Shown: one piece after another, positions 15,413 through 23,652 of the stretch
How positions within the stretch are numbered: the first letter of the stretch is position 1
Layout of the letters: each line of letters opens with the position of its first letter
From: Streptosporangiaceae bacterium
GTDB lineage: Bacteria; Actinomycetota; Actinomycetes; Streptosporangiales; Streptosporangiaceae
Assembly (NCBI GenBank): GCA_030040475.1
Contig: JASHTQ010000084.1
Coordinates: 1-31,736, forward strand
Direction of reading: 5' to 3'
Length of the DNA: 31,736 bases
Made by a program: the position numbers and the translations under genes
The notes under the pieces: model-generated
Seen by the model: only the letters and a program-made list of their open reading frames with translations
Told to the model about the DNA's origin: nothing
Database searches by the model: none

Positions 15413-17175
15413 GCGGGCGCAGCACCGGCCTTCGCGTCCGACCAGGCGCGCACCACGGTGGTATCGGCGATGAAGCGGACCCCGCAGCCCGGCGCCCAGC
15501 GCTGTGCGGCCTCCAGCAGGCATTCGTCGACGATCCGGGCGACCGCCGCGCCGTGCTCGGCGGGGGAGTGCACGAGCAGTTCGTCGTGCAGGCACAGCAC
15601 GATCCGGGCGCCGAGGTGGCCGCACCTGGCCCGCACCGTGACCGCCCACATCTTGAACAGCTCCGCCGCTGCCCCCTGGATCATCGCGTTGCGCGCGTAC
15701 CGGCCGTAGGCGGTGGCGCGGCCGGGACTCCTCGGGCCGTCCGAGGGGGCCAGCACGATCAGCCTGCCGCCGTAGGTCCGCAGGTCCCGGCCGGCCTGAC
15801 CGGCGCGGTCGGCGGCGTCGAGGTAGGCCATGGCGACCGGGTAGGCCGCGTTGAGGCGGCGCAGCGCCGCCGCGCCGTGACCGGTGGTCTGCCCGTACAT
15901 GGCGCCGAGCACCGCGACCTTGGCGGTGGGCCGGTTCACGCGAAGCTGCTCGGCCACCGGAGCGTACATGTCGTCGGCCCGCGCCGCGGCGGCCAGCGCC
16001 CGGTCCCCGGACACCGCGGCGAGCACCCGCGGCTCGATCTGGCCCAGGTCGGCCCGGACGAAGACGTGCCCTTCGGCCGCCACCACCGCCTGGCGCAGCG
16101 CGGACGGCATGTTGTGCAGGCCCGCCGACGCGGTCATCCGGCCCGCCGCGCCGTCGGACCCGGTCCATGCGCCGCGCAGCCTGCCGTCGGCGCCGAGGTG
16201 CTCGTCCAGCCAGGCGTACCCGTAGGTGGTCGCGATCCGTTCCGTCTTCCGCCAGTCAAGCAAGGCGGCCACCAGCGGATGCTCATCGCGGAGCGCGCGC
16301 AGCCGCCAGGCGCGGGTATCGGGAACGTCCACCCCGATCTGGGCGAGCAGCGCCTTGACCTGAGCGGGGCTGCGCAGATCGGCGGTAACGCCGGGCGGCG
16401 CGTGCCGCATCACCTCCGCGTCCCTGGCCGAGCGCGCCGCGGCGGCCTCGGCCTCGCCGCGCGGCCTGGGCCCGATGAACCCGGTAAGCACCCGCTCCGC
16501 CACCGTCAGGTCGACCGGCAGCCCGTCCGCGGACAGCTCCGCGCACAACAGCTCGGCGGTGGACTCCGCGCGGGCGGTGGCCACGGCCATCGGCCGCTCG
16601 GCGAGCGCGGCGAGCGCCGTCTGCTGGAGCCCGGCCACGGCGGCGGCCAGCTCCGCCCATCGCGCGAGGCGCCCGCCGCCTTCCGACCAGCCGCCGCTGA
16701 CCCAGTCCGCCCGCAGGTACCCGTCCGGCCCGACCGGGTCGCCGTCGTCGCCCCCCGACATGCCGAACAGGTCGAGCGGCCCGGCGCCCGGAATCGACTC
16801 GGCGTCCAGCCCGTTCAGCAGCGCCCAGGCCCGTCCCGGGTCGGCCCGCCAGCCGCCGAACAGCAGCCGGTGCCCGGCGGCGATGTCCCAGCACGTCGCC
16901 AGCCGCACGCCGCAGGCCACCAGGCGCGCCGCGGTCTGGCCCGACCACACGGCCCACCGCGGCCGCAGCACCTGATCGGCTCGCCCGACCTCGGCGGCTA
17001 GGTCGGCGTCCGGCATCGCGCCGGCGTCAGGGGGCACGGCCCACCGGTGGCCCGCCGTGGCCACGCCGATCCCGGGACCATGGGGGAGGGCGGGGGAGAA
17101 GGCCAGCCCCACGAGGTCGCCGCGGGCGACCCCGGCCCGGCGCAACGACGTCACGAGGTCCACGCGCCTAACCAT
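15409..17175 (-). CDS. Pol I-like (family A) DNA polymerase, exonuclease domain degenerate
   Basis: Family A polymerase of 588 aa, resembling actinobacterial proteins annotated as bifunctional 3'-5' exonuclease/DNA polymerase. Motif A is VRADLGQIEPRVLAAVSGD with Asp376 and Glu381. Motif B runs RPTAKVAVLGAMYG; Arg415, Lys419 and Tyr427 match E. coli Arg754, Lys758 and Tyr766, but Leu423 replaces Phe762. Motif C is LCLHDELLVHS with Asp531/Glu532. The 5' nuclease domain is absent. The N-terminal 200 residues occupy the proofreading domain position but lack a recognisable DxE metal site, so proofreading is probably lost. The gene stands alone and is not functionally linked to the sugar genes. The start is uncertain: no ribosome site precedes ATG 17175, and GTG 17163 is an alternative. 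A role in repair synthesis is plausible. Confidence 0.88.
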   Translation of the reverse strand: MVRRVDLVTSLRRAGVARGDLVGLAFSPALPHGPGIGVATAGHRWAVPPDAGAMPDADLAAEVGRADQVLRPRWAVWSGQTAARLVACGVRLATCWDIAAGHRLLFGGWRADPGRAWALLNGLDAESIPGAGPLDLFGMSGGDDGDPVGPDGYLRADWVSGGWSEGGGRLARWAELAAAVAGLQQTALAALAERPMAVATARAESTAELLCAELSADGLPVDLTVAERVLTGFIGPRPRGEAEAAAARSARDAEVMRHAPPGVTADLRSPAQVKALLAQIGVDVPDTRAWRLRALRDEHPLVAALLDWRKTERIATTYGYAWLDEHLGADGRLRGAWTGSDGAAGRMTASAGLHNMPSALRQAVVAAEGHVFVRADLGQIEPRVLAAVSGDRALAAAARADDMYAPVAEQLRVNRPTAKVAVLGAMYGQTTGHGAAALRRLNAAYPVAMAYLDAADRAGQAGRDLRTYGGRLIVLAPSDGPRSPGRATAYGRYARNAMIQGAAAELFKMWAVTVRARCGHLGARIVLCLHDELLVHSPAEHGAAVARIVDECLLEAAQRWAPGCGVRFIADTTVVRAWSDAKAGAAPA

Positions 17176-17225
17176 GCCATGGACGACGCGGTCCTGCCGG
17201 GACCGGCACCTCGATGAACGGAACT

Positions 17226-17258
17226 GCCCGGCCGCGACCCAGTGGGCCGCGGCCGGGC
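17226..17258 (-). terminator. Hairpin terminator after importer 2
   Basis: Perfect 11-bp inverted repeat GCCCGGCCGCG (17226-17236) and CGCGGCCGGGC (17248-17258) with an 11-nt loop, starting just after the stop of the importer 2 binding protein. No U-run. It is in the same place relative to its operon as the hairpin at 5733-5772. Confidence 0.75.
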
Positions 17259-17271
17259 CTTGACCTAGCTT

Positions 17272-18951
17272 CTAGCTGACCGGCTTGAGGTGCAGCACGG
17301 TGATCTCGTTGAACGGGCCGGAAGGCTCGCCCGGGGCGTACGGGTTGGACGGCGACGGCCAGCCGGTGAACTTGCTGGTGTTGTACTCGAACCACGCCAC
17401 CCCGTAGAACAGCGGGATGACCGGCAGCTGGGTCGCGACGATCTTCTCCATGCTGACCACGTCGGCAAGCTGAGTCGCGGTGTCGGCGGTGCCGGCGAAC
17501 GACTTCAGGTCGTTCTCGGCCGTGGTGTTGTAGAACCGCTCGTAGTCGCCGGTCGCGGTCTTGCCGATCGGCGCGGTGAGGTCGGTGTCCAGCCAGTTGT
17601 CGTAGAGGTAGTACGGTGTCGGGCCGCCGTTGCCCCAGTGCGCGATCGCCTGGAAGTTACCGGTGGCCAGGTCGGTGGTCCACTTCTGGACCGAGGTGCC
17701 GTTCACGGTCACGTCCATGCCGACCGCCTTCAGTTCCTGCGCCATGATCTGGTCGTCGGTGATGAAGTCGGTGTAGGCGGACGGGTCCTCGATGGAGAAC
17801 GCGAGCGTCTTGCCGTTCAGCTGGAAGTAGCCGTTGCTGCCCATCTTCCAGCCGGCGGCCTCGAGGATCTGCTTGGCCTTGGCGGGGTTATACGTGGCGA
17901 CGTAGCCCGAGGTATCCGGCGTGACGTAGCTCTGGTCGAGCGGCAGCGTGATGCCGGTCAGCGAGCCGGCCCCCTGCACCGGCGGCTGCTGGAAGTCCTC
18001 GCCGACGTTGGAGATCGTGGTCCGGTTGACGCCGTAGGAGATCGCCTCCCGTACGGCGAGGCTGTTCAGCGGGAACACGGTGAGGTTAGGGATCAGCGTC
18101 TCGGTCTGCAGCGGCGCGTCCCAGTAGTGGTTGGTGGTCGGGTCCTTGCCCACGAAGGCTGTCGAGATGTTCTGCACGAAGTTGCCGGCCCAGTCCAGCG
18201 TCCCCTGCTCCAGCGCGAGGTTCGCGCTGGTGTTGGAGTCGTAGGCGGGGAACTCCAGCCTGGATACGCTCGGCGCGCCCTGCCAGTAATTCTTGTTGGC
18301 GGTCAGGATCACGGCCTGCGGCGAGAACGAGGACAGCTCGTAAGGACCGGTGCCGACCGGGTTGGTGTCGGCATAGGTGGCCGGGTTGCCCGCCTTGCTC
18401 CAGATGCCCTCGGGGATCATCGGCGTTTCTGTGATGTAGTACAGCAGCGTGTACACCGGCGAGGTGAAGTTGACCACCAGCGTGGTCGCGTTCGGCGCCG
18501 ACGCGCCGGCCAGCGGCAGCCCGTTGGTGTTGATCGCGGCGTTCGCCTTGATGAGGTTGAACTCCCACGCGGCGTTGCTGGCGTTGAACGCCTCGCCGTC
18601 GGTGAACTTCACGCCGCTGCGCAGCGTGAACGTGATCGTCTTGCCGCCGTTGGACCAGGTGTACGCGGTCGCCAGCCAGGGGTAGGTCACGCCCGGCTTC
18701 AGCAGGTCGAACTGCATCAGCGGGTCGTAGATCATGTTGGTGGCGCCGAGGATGTTGTCCGCGCTGGTGGAGGAGAACGGGTTGAAGTCCCGGCTCACGG
18801 GACCCGACGGGCTGCTCTCCATGACCAGCGTGGAGGTGGTGGAGGTGGTGGATGAGCTGGTCGAGCTCGATGAGCTCGACGAGCTGCACGCGGCCAGCCC
18901 CAGCGCGCTAACGGCGCACAGCATGGCGGCGAGCGTCGCCTTCTTTCTCAT
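17272..18951 (-). CDS. Opp/Dpp-family (SBP family 5) substrate-binding lipoprotein, importer 2
   Basis: Binding protein of the second importer, 559 aa. Signal peptide MRKKATLAAMLCAVSALGLA ends in lipobox LAAC, followed by a long Ser/Thr linker. Core landmarks match importer 1: VMESSPSGPVSRDFNPFSS, IYDPLMQFDLLKPG, YPWLATAYTWSNGGKTITFT, GVKFTDGEAFNASNAAWEF, VGTGPYELSSF and the closing SNPYAPGEPSGP, LHLKPVS. GGAG lies 6 nt before ATG 18951. It is the last gene of its operon, just as in importer 1. The nearby GH3 gene and LacI pair suggest a beta-linked oligosaccharide, perhaps xylo-oligosaccharide or a beta-glucoside (inference). Confidence 0.9.
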   Translation of the reverse strand: MRKKATLAAMLCAVSALGLAACSSSSSSSSTSSSTTSTTSTLVMESSPSGPVSRDFNPFSSTSADNILGATNMIYDPLMQFDLLKPGVTYPWLATAYTWSNGGKTITFTLRSGVKFTDGEAFNASNAAWEFNLIKANAAINTNGLPLAGASAPNATTLVVNFTSPVYTLLYYITETPMIPEGIWSKAGNPATYADTNPVGTGPYELSSFSPQAVILTANKNYWQGAPSVSRLEFPAYDSNTSANLALEQGTLDWAGNFVQNISTAFVGKDPTTNHYWDAPLQTETLIPNLTVFPLNSLAVREAISYGVNRTTISNVGEDFQQPPVQGAGSLTGITLPLDQSYVTPDTSGYVATYNPAKAKQILEAAGWKMGSNGYFQLNGKTLAFSIEDPSAYTDFITDDQIMAQELKAVGMDVTVNGTSVQKWTTDLATGNFQAIAHWGNGGPTPYYLYDNWLDTDLTAPIGKTATGDYERFYNTTAENDLKSFAGTADTATQLADVVSMEKIVATQLPVIPLFYGVAWFEYNTSKFTGWPSPSNPYAPGEPSGPFNEITVLHLKPVS

Positions 18952-18965
18952 GATCGCTCCGCTTG

Positions 18966-20045
18966 TCAGGCCGGCACGTTGCCGGCGGGGGTTGGACTGT
19001 CGGTTGCGTCCTTGTAATCGGCGTGGCGGAGCCAGCAGGCCGCCACATGGCCCTCGCCCACCGATATGTCCGGCGGCTGCTGCTGCGGGCAGATCGGCAT
19101 GGCGTGGGGGCATCGGGGGTGGAACCGGCAGCCCGAGGGCGGTGTGATCAGGCTCGGGGCCGACCCCCGGGCGTCGATCACCTGTGGGCCTGGCCGTTCC
19201 GGATCGGGCGCGGCGTCAAGCAGCAGCTGGGTATAGGGGTGCGCCGGGTTGGCGGTCACTTCCAGACTCGGTCCGGACTCGACCACCCGGCCGGCGTACA
19301 TGACGGTCATCGTGTCGGCGAAGTACCTGGCAGATGCGATGTCGTGGGTGACATAGAGAATGGCCAGGCCCTCAACATCGCGCAGCTCGCCGAGCAGGTT
19401 GAGGACGCCAAGCCGGATCGAGACGTCCAGCATGGAGACCGGCTCGTCGGCGAGCAGCACGGTCGGGCCCGCGGCAAGGGCCCGCGCGATGGCGACTCGC
19501 TGCCGCTGGCCGCCGGACAGCTCGTGCGGCAGCTTGTCCGCGAACCGCGCGGGGGGCTCCAGCTTGACCCGGGACAGCAGGGCCGCTACGGACGCGTCCA
19601 CTTCGCGCTTGCCGCGCGCCCGGTGGTGGATCCGCAGCGGCCGGGACAGGTGATACCGGACGCTATGGATCGGATTCAGCGAGGCGAACGGGTCCTGGAA
19701 CACGATCTGCACCTTGTGGCGGTACTGGTGCAGCCGCCGGCCTGACACCGGCTTGCCGTCCAGCGTGATCGTGCCGCTGGTCGGCTTGATCAGCTGGGCG
19801 AGCATCCGCGCCACCGTGGTCTTGCCGCTTCCGCTCTCGCCCACCACCGCGGTGACCCGGCCGGTCTCGAGGGTCAGGTCCACGTCCTCGCAGGCGTGCA
19901 CGACGCCGCGGATCCGGCTCCTGCCGCGCGCCGCCCGGGAGCGCGCGCGGAAATGCTTGGTGAGCCCGCGCGCTTCCAGGACGGGCGTGCCCGGCGGCCG
20001 GCCGCTGGCCGGCACCGCGGACGTGCCGGTGCTGGTGTCGGTCAT
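18966..20045 (-). CDS. Opp/Dpp-type ABC ATPase (DppF/OppF position), importer 2
   Basis: Second ATPase of importer 2, 359 aa. Walker [10 protein letters not shown] is at 69-77, the Q-loop is [20 protein letters not shown], the signature [16 protein letters not shown] and Walker [15 protein letters not shown]. The four-cysteine C-terminal motif is [15 protein letters not shown] and ACWLR. An Arg-rich insert ([15 protein letters not shown], about 33-47) lies near the N-terminus, absent from the importer 1 paralogue. ATGA overlap (20042-20045) with the upstream ATPase fixes the start; the binding-protein gene follows 14 nt downstream. Confidence 0.92.
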   Translation of the reverse strand: MTDTSTGTSAVPASGRPPGTPVLEARGLTKHFRARSRAARGRSRIRGVVHACEDVDLTLETGRVTAVVGESGSGKTTVARMLAQLIKPTSGTITLDGKPVSGRRLHQYRHKVQIVFQDPFASLNPIHSVRYHLSRPLRIHHRARGKREVDASVAALLSRVKLEPPARFADKLPHELSGGQRQRVAIARALAAGPTVLLADEPVSMLDVSIRLGVLNLLGELRDVEGLAILYVTHDIASARYFADTMTVMYAGRVVESGPSLEVTANPAHPYTQLLLDAAPDPERPGPQVIDARGSAPSLITPPSGCRFHPRCPHAMPICPQQQPPDISVGEGHVAACWLRHADYKDATDSPTPAGNVPA

Positions 20046-21256
20046 CGCGGGCCTCCGGAGGATTCGGGCGCGGCAGGCACCGGCGTGCTGCCGACCAGGC
20101 CAGCACCGTCCGGCTCCGGCGCGGCGAGCTGGTCGGGCAGTTCGCGTTCCTCGTGCAGCCAGCAGGCGACGAGGCGGCGGCCGTCAGCGGGAATCGCCGG
20201 GGCGGTGAGGATCGGGATCTGCTGGGCGCAGCGCGGCAGCGCGTAGCGGCAGCGGGGATGGAAGGCGCAACCGTCCGGCGGCTTGCGCATGTCCGGCGGC
20301 GAGCCGGGGATCCCGGCCATCACCTTGCGCTCGCCGTGCAGCGAGGGGAACGAGTCGAGCAGCGCGGCGCTGTACGGATGGCGCGGCGCCCGGAACAGCC
20401 GCTGCGCGGGAGCCGACTCGACGATCCGCCCGGCGTACATGATCGCGATCGTGTCGGCTATCTCGAGCAGCAACGACAGGTCGTGGGTGATGAACAGGAC
20501 GGAGAAGCCGAGCTGGTCGCGCAGTTCCATGATCTGCTGCAGGATCTGCCGCTGGGTGACGACGTCCAGGGCGGTCGTGGGCTCGTCCATGATCACGATC
20601 TGCGGTTCGAGCGCCAGCGCCATCGCGATCATCACGCGCTGCTTCATGCCGCCGGACAGCTCGTGCGGAAAGCTGCGCAGCCGGTCGGCGCTGATGCCGA
20701 CGAGGCCGAGCAGTTCGGCGGCCCGCTCCCGGCGCTCGCCCTTGCCCGCATGCGGAAGGTGGGCGGCGAGGGTGTCGGTGAGCTGGGCCTGCACGGTCAG
20801 CACCGGATTCAGCGAGTTCATCGCCGACTGGAAGACGATCGCCACGTCGCGCCAGCGCAGGCCGCGCAGGATCGCCGGCGAGGCGTCGAGGATGTCGATG
20901 GCGAAGTCCGGTCGCTCGGCCTCGGGCCGGAACAGCACGCTGCCGCCGGTGATGATGCCCGGCTGGCGGAGCAGCCGGGTCATTCCGTAGGCGAGCGTCG
21001 ACTTCCCGCTCCCGCTCTCGCCGGCCAGGCCGACCACCTCGCCGCGGTGCAGCGTCAGGTCCGCGTCGATCACGGCGTGCACGGCCTGGTCGCCGCGGCC
21101 GTAATCCACGCAGAGCTCGCGGATCTCCAGCACCGGCTGCCCGGCGCCCGCCCGCGCCCCGTTCAGCCCCGTCGTCGCGGCCGGCCCCGTCGTCGCGGCC
21201 GGCCCCGTCGTCCCGGCGGGTCCCGTCGTCCCGGCGGGTCCCGTCGGCGCGCTCAC
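20042..21256 (-). CDS. Opp/Dpp-type ABC ATPase (DppD/OppD position), importer 2
   Basis: First ATPase of importer 2, 404 aa from GTG 21256, which overlaps the upstream permease stop as GTGA and has GGAGG 5 nt upstream. Residues 1-40 form a low-complexity extension built of Thr-Thr-Gly-Pro-Ala-Ala/Gly repeats, encoded by an 18-bp tandem repeat and missing in importer 1. The ABC domain then starts: Walker [10 protein letters not shown] (79-87), Q-loop [14 protein letters not shown], signature [16 protein letters not shown], Walker [15 protein letters not shown]. The C-terminal cysteines are in [15 protein letters not shown] and ACWLHEE. Confidence 0.92.
   Translation of the reverse strand: MSAPTGPAGTTGPAGTTGPAATTGPAATTGLNGARAGAGQPVLEIRELCVDYGRGDQAVHAVIDADLTLHRGEVVGLAGESGSGKSTLAYGMTRLLRQPGIITGGSVLFRPEAERPDFAIDILDASPAILRGLRWRDVAIVFQSAMNSLNPVLTVQAQLTDTLAAHLPHAGKGERRERAAELLGLVGISADRLRSFPHELSGGMKQRVMIAMALALEPQIVIMDEPTTALDVVTQRQILQQIMELRDQLGFSVLFITHDLSLLLEIADTIAIMYAGRIVESAPAQRLFRAPRHPYSAALLDSFPSLHGERKVMAGIPGSPPDMRKPPDGCAFHPRCRYALPRCAQQIPILTAPAIPADGRRLVACWLHEERELPDQLAAPEPDGAGLVGSTPVPAAPESSGGPR
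21167..21245. repeat. 18-bp tandem repeat within the importer 2 ATPase gene
   Basis: About 4.4 copies of an 18-bp unit. Copies at 21167 and 21185 are identical (CCCCGTCGTCGCGGCCGG); those at 21203 and 21221 read YCCCGTCGTCCCGGCGGG. The length is a multiple of three, so copy number changes would keep the frame and only lengthen or shorten the Thr-Gly-Pro-Ala N-terminal tail. Confidence 0.9.
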
Positions 21257-22278
21257 GTGGGCCTCCGCCGGGAGGTGACCGTATCCGCGCCGGCGGCGGG
21301 CGCCTTGTTCGGCCGGTTCACAAGCACCGGCGTGATGCCCTGCTGCCTGCTGGCGGCGCGCACTTCGCGGCGGCTCAGCCCGGCCGTGCGCAGCCGCGGG
21401 TTGATGAACTCGTCGATGCCGAAGTTCAGCATCACCAGCGAGAGGAGGATGAGGGCGACGGCGAGGCCGGGCGGCACGTACCACCACCAGGCTCCGCTGG
21501 TTATGGCCTCGTTGTTCTCCGCGTAGTAGAGCATGGTTCCCCAGCTCCAGGTGTTGATGTCACCGAAGCCGAGGAAGACGAGCGCGACGTAGAAGGCGAT
21601 GGCGCCGATGACCGTGTAGAAGAAGCTCGTGGCCACGACGGCGATCTCGTTCGGCAGGATCTCGAACAAGATGATGCGCAGGTTGGACTCGCCCGCCGCC
21701 TTGGCCGCCAGCACGAAGTCCTGCTGCCTGAACGCCAGCGTCTGCGCGCGCAGCACCCGCGCGCCCCAGGCCCAGCCGACGACGCTGAGCACGAGCGCGA
21801 TCACCCACGAGCTCGCGTGCGGCACGTAGCTGGTCAGCACGATCAGCAGCGGAAGGCCCGGGATCACCAGGAAGATGTTGGACAGCAGGGACAGCAGTTC
21901 CCCGCCGCTGCCGGCGAAGTAGCCGGCGCTGACGCCCACGATGATCGACAGCACGGTTGCGATCGCGCCCGCCGTGAAGCCGATCACCAGCGTGGGCCCG
22001 GCCCCGACCAGAAGCTGGGACAGCACGTCCTGGCCGGTCTGCGTGGTGCCGAGCCAGTGCGCTGCCGACGGCGGCGACAGCACGGCCGAGGTGATCGCCG
22101 ACGGGTCATAGGGCGCGATCGTCGACCCGAAGATCGCGATGACCACGAAGATGCCGAACAGGATGAGGCCCGCGGTCACCCACCGGGACCTGCCGATCCA
22201 GGCCCACGGCCGGGTCCTGGTGGCCGGCTCCGGCGCGAGCACGCCCAGCTCGGCGCTGGTCTCGAACTGTACAGCCAT
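21253..22278 (-). CDS. Opp/Dpp-type ABC permease (DppC/OppC position), importer 2
   Basis: Inner-membrane permease, 341 aa. The first helix is VTAGLILFGIFVVIAIFGS, followed by IAPYDPSAI and HWLGTTQTGQDVLSQLLVGA, the family landmarks, and five further helices. The ATPase-docking loop is AAKAAGESNLRIILFEILPN, closely matching the importer 1 loop. GGAGG sits 8 nt before ATG 22278. The upstream permease stops 4 nt before this start. The end overlaps the ATPase gene as GTGA. Confidence 0.92.
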   Translation of the reverse strand: MAVQFETSAELGVLAPEPATRTRPWAWIGRSRWVTAGLILFGIFVVIAIFGSTIAPYDPSAITSAVLSPPSAAHWLGTTQTGQDVLSQLLVGAGPTLVIGFTAGAIATVLSIIVGVSAGYFAGSGGELLSLLSNIFLVIPGLPLLIVLTSYVPHASSWVIALVLSVVGWAWGARVLRAQTLAFRQQDFVLAAKAAGESNLRIILFEILPNEIAVVATSFFYTVIGAIAFYVALVFLGFGDINTWSWGTMLYYAENNEAITSGAWWWYVPPGLAVALILLSLVMLNFGIDEFINPRLRTAGLSRREVRAASRQQGITPVLVNRPNKAPAAGADTVTSRRRPT

Positions 22279-22281
22279 CGA

Positions 22282-23268
22282 TCAGGCCTCCTGCCGCGCC
22301 CGCGGATCGAGCAGCACGTAGACGAGGTCGGCGATGAAGTTCGCGGCGAGCACGGCCAGCGTGATGATCAGGAAGATCGCCTCCATCAGCGGGTAATCCT
22401 CGTTGTTCACCGCGCTGAGCAGCACGTAGCCGACGCCGGGATAGGAGAAGACAAGCTCGACGAGCAGCGCGCCGGAGACGACGAGCCCGAGTGCCTGGGC
22501 AAAGCTGGCGAAGTTCGGCAAGATCGCGTTCCGCGCCGCGTACATGATCATGACGCGGCGCTGGGATATGCCCTTGGCCTGCGCGACGAGCACGTAATCC
22601 TGGTCCAGCGTGGTGATCATCACGTTGCGCTGGCCGACCATCCAGCCAGACATGGACGCCACCACGATCGTGGCGGCCGGCAGCAGCGCGTGGTAGCTCG
22701 CGCTGCCCAGGAAGCTGCCGTTGAACCCCGGCGTCAGGCCCGCCGTGTAGCCGCTGGAGATCGGGAACCAGCCGAGCTTCACGGCGAAGATCTGGATCGC
22801 CACGAGCCCGAGCCAGAAGTACGGCAGCGCCTGCAGGAACGCGGTGGTGGGCAGCGCGACGTCCAGCCATGACCCGCGCCGCCAGGCCGCGACGGTGCCG
22901 ATGGCCGTCCCGGCCACGAAGGCGATGATCGTCGCCATCCCGACCAGCCCGATCGTCCACGGCAGCGCGCCCGCGATCACGCTCGTCACGGTGGACGGGT
23001 AATACGTGATCGAGATGCCGAGGTTGCCGTGCGCGAGCTGGCCCCAGTACTGGAAGTACTGCGTCAGCACCGAACTGTTCGTGTTCAGGCCGAACGCAAC
23101 GGCCAGGGCGTGGTACAGGCCCGGCGAGACCGGGCCCTGCGCGGACAGCCTGGACACCAGAAGCTCGACCGGGTTGCCGGGCATCAGGCGCGGGATGAAG
23201 AAGTTCATGGTGATCGCCGCCCATGCGGTCACCAGGTAGAAGCCGAAGCGCCGCGCCAGGAAGATCAT
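22282..23268 (-). CDS. Opp/Dpp-type ABC permease (DppB/OppB position), importer 2
   Basis: Inner-membrane permease, 328 aa, first gene of the importer 2 operon. It begins MIFLARRFGFYLVTAWAAIT and continues with NFFIPRLMPGNPVELLVSRL, as in OppB. The EAA loop reads VAQAKGISQRRVMIMYAARN and the last helix ends in LVYVLLDPRARQEA. An in-frame start 22 codons upstream (23334) is rejected because the extra residues are polar and cysteine-containing and ATG 23268 has AAGGG 7-8 nt ahead. A strong promoter with a neighbouring operator-like site lies 130 bp upstream. Confidence 0.92.
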   Translation of the reverse strand: MIFLARRFGFYLVTAWAAITMNFFIPRLMPGNPVELLVSRLSAQGPVSPGLYHALAVAFGLNTNSSVLTQYFQYWGQLAHGNLGISITYYPSTVTSVIAGALPWTIGLVGMATIIAFVAGTAIGTVAAWRRGSWLDVALPTTAFLQALPYFWLGLVAIQIFAVKLGWFPISSGYTAGLTPGFNGSFLGSASYHALLPAATIVVASMSGWMVGQRNVMITTLDQDYVLVAQAKGISQRRVMIMYAARNAILPNFASFAQALGLVVSGALLVELVFSYPGVGYVLLSAVNNEDYPLMEAIFLIITLAVLAANFIADLVYVLLDPRARQEA

Positions 23269-23379
23269 CTGGCACCCTTCTCCCTTGCAGACCGCGACGG
23301 ATCTCCCGGCCGCTTGGCAAATCGTCCAGGTCAACTCTTGTCCGCGCGATAGGTCATCGAGAAGATCGGCCGCTCACAC

Positions 23380-23391
23380 AGAAAAGTTTCG
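23380..23391. promoter_or_regulatory. Operator-like site A, importer 2 promoter
   Basis: AGAAAAGTTTCG, near-palindromic with GAAA and TTTC arms, located at about +5 to +16 of the importer 2 promoter, where a bound repressor would block transcription. It resembles sites C and D at the LacI promoters and the CGAA-N-TTCG pattern reported for BxlR-type LacI regulators of Streptomyces. Confidence 0.5.
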
Positions 23392-23401
23392 ATGTGCCGA
23401 C

Positions 23402-23430
23402 ATCTTAAAAAGCCCCGTGTTACCGGTCAA
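23402..23430 (-). promoter_or_regulatory. Promoter of the importer 2 operon
   Basis: On the minus strand TTGACC (23430-23425) and TAAGAT (23407-23402) are separated by exactly 17 bp. Predicted start near 23395, just before the operator-like site at 23380-23391. The -35 is the same hexamer as in the importer 1 promoter. Confidence 0.7.
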
Positions 23431-23455
23431 GACTCAAGTTCGCATAGATTTAACT

Positions 23456-23466
23456 CGATAGTTTCA
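23456..23466. promoter_or_regulatory. Operator-like site B, upstream of importer 2 promoter
   Basis: CGATAGTTTCA, an imperfect half-match to the CGAAA-TTTCG pattern, about 65 bp upstream of the predicted importer 2 start point. It could be an auxiliary site shared by the divergent promoters; weak on its own. Confidence 0.3.
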
Positions 23467-23556
23467 GCCGCCGCCCGAAGCGTGCCTATAGTTGCCTGGC
23501 CTTGGCCTTCACATAATCCGTAGGTCTGGTGCATCGCGATCTGCTAACGGCTCGGC

Positions 23557-23581
23557 TACGATAGCCGCACGATAACTTTCG
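23557..23581 (+). promoter_or_regulatory. -10 element and operator-like site C of the first LacI gene
   Basis: TACGAT (23557-23562) fits the actinobacterial -10 consensus. CGATAACTTTCG (23570-23581), near-palindromic, starts 13 bp further on, at the expected start point. The same arrangement recurs at 24820-24846 ahead of the second LacI gene. No convincing -35 is seen. Suggests autorepression. Confidence 0.5.
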
Positions 23582-23652
23582 AGACGGGCTTCCGGCGGCC
23601 TATCCTGCCTCAGGCCGGGCTAGGGAGGTCGGGCTGGGGAGGTGCGGACGAC

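Larger units (their letters stand above)
23269..23652. other. Divergent control region between importer 2 and the LacI pair
   Basis: A 384-bp gap without a gene, clearly richer in AT than its surroundings. It holds the importer 2 promoter on the minus strand, the first LacI promoter on the plus strand and three operator-like sites of the form CGAWA(n)TTTCG. About 110 nt of untranslated leader precede the permease, and no further stable fold was recognised there. Confidence 0.7.

Noticed and set aside
21167..21245. CRISPR-like array
   Set aside because: The 18-bp units are directly adjacent, without spacers, and are translated in frame as part of an ATPase.
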